This document shows positions 6,072-6,177 of a stretch of 6,177 bases of DNA, one piece after another. The DNA comes from a bacterium (GTDB lineage: Bacteria > Margulisbacteria > Marinamargulisbacteria > JAAEMD01). The stretch covers positions 1-6,177 of the forward strand of contig JAAEMD010000497.1 in the NCBI GenBank assembly GCA_024225875.1. Reading direction: 5' to 3'. Each line of letters opens with the position of its first letter. Position 1 is the first letter of the stretch. The notes beneath the pieces were generated by a model. That model was not told where the DNA came from, made no database searches, and saw only the letters and a program-made list of their open reading frames with translations. The position numbers and the translations under genes are program-made.

Positions 6072-6177
6072 CAAAATGAAATGTCCGTTTAAATGGCTGA
6101 GCGCATGTGTACAGGCGTACATAAACGAAGCCATTTGAAAACTTATGTGTCGGACATTTTATTTTGGAACAGCTATA
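6072..6177 (-). repeat. Inverted repeat B, right arm (106 bp, reaching the window end)
   Basis: Contains CAAAATGAAATGTCCG (6072-6087) and, in opposite orientation, the same 16-bp box with one change (6151-6166, read on the minus strand as CAAAATAAAATGTCCG). Each box is followed at a short distance by an AAATGGCT motif. The arm is thus an imperfect palindrome and pairs as a whole with 5769-5875. It ends with GGAACAGCTATA at the last base of the window. Confidence 0.87.

Larger units (their letters stand above)
5769..6177. mobile_element. MITE-like non-coding element with ~107-bp inverted ends
   Basis: The left end (5769-5875) and right end (6072-6177) match in inverted orientation at about 80 % with a single 1-nt indel. 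The outermost 31 nt, starting TATAGCTGTTCC and running through AAAATGTCCGACAC, differ at one position. No open frame inside could encode a transposase. The centre (5876-6071) carries the composite repeat, its heptamer array and the right arm of inverted repeat A. Repeated AAATGTCCG boxes near both ends recall the multiple subterminal transposase-binding repeats of some insertion sequences, but I cannot assign a family. Homology still holds at the last base of the window, so the outer boundary and any target-site duplication are not visible. Alternatives are two converging ends of a deleted insertion sequence, or two copies of a palindromic repeat. Confidence 0.68.

Overview
The window looks like a stretch of an AT-rich bacterial chromosome or contig (roughly 30 % GC by eye, with Lys, Asn and Ile abundant in the encoded protein). 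It probably comes from a host-associated or intracellular proteobacterium. The bacterial assignment rests on a good Shine-Dalgarno sequence before the left-hand partial gene and on a TTCCCGC/GCGGGAA hairpin followed by GAATGACAGG repeats, a style of dispersed repeat common in proteobacterial genomes. I cannot name the species from sequence alone.

Layout: (1) Positions 1-62 hold the first 20 codons of a gene on the minus strand that runs off the left edge. (2) Positions 63-447 are a divergent intergenic region. It contains a small GC-rich hairpin, a 16-bp tandem repeat, and a composite repeat made of a heptamer/octamer array (CTTAGAA/CTTAATAA type on the minus strand) joined to a 21-bp core that sits in the loop of a 13-bp stem. 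(3) Positions 448-5691 are one uninterrupted reading frame of 1747 codons. The product is a giant, apparently cytosolic or secreted-without-signal-peptide protein that I do not recognise. It has an alpha/beta N-terminal part, an Asn/Asp-rich disordered linker, a predicted coiled coil, a long helical region, a beta-rich central segment, a second Asp/Asn linker, another long helical region and a strongly basic C-terminal tail that reads like a bipartite nuclear localisation signal. (4) Positions 5692-6177 carry no gene and are packed with repeats: a 24-bp perfect inverted repeat (A/A'), a 409-bp MITE-like element with about 107-bp inverted ends (B/B'), and a second copy of the 5' composite repeat in opposite orientation with a longer array.

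Taken together, a giant orphan gene is bracketed by inverted copies of one composite repeat about 5.6 kb apart, and its 3' side lies in a nest of interleaved inverted repeats (order A, B, A', B'). This is typical of a plastic, repeat-rich accessory region. The most economical reading is an accessory gene, possibly a host-directed effector, in a repeat-mediated rearrangement hotspot. No function can be assigned from sequence alone. The last base of the window still lies inside the matching arm of the B repeat, so the true right boundary of that element is not visible.
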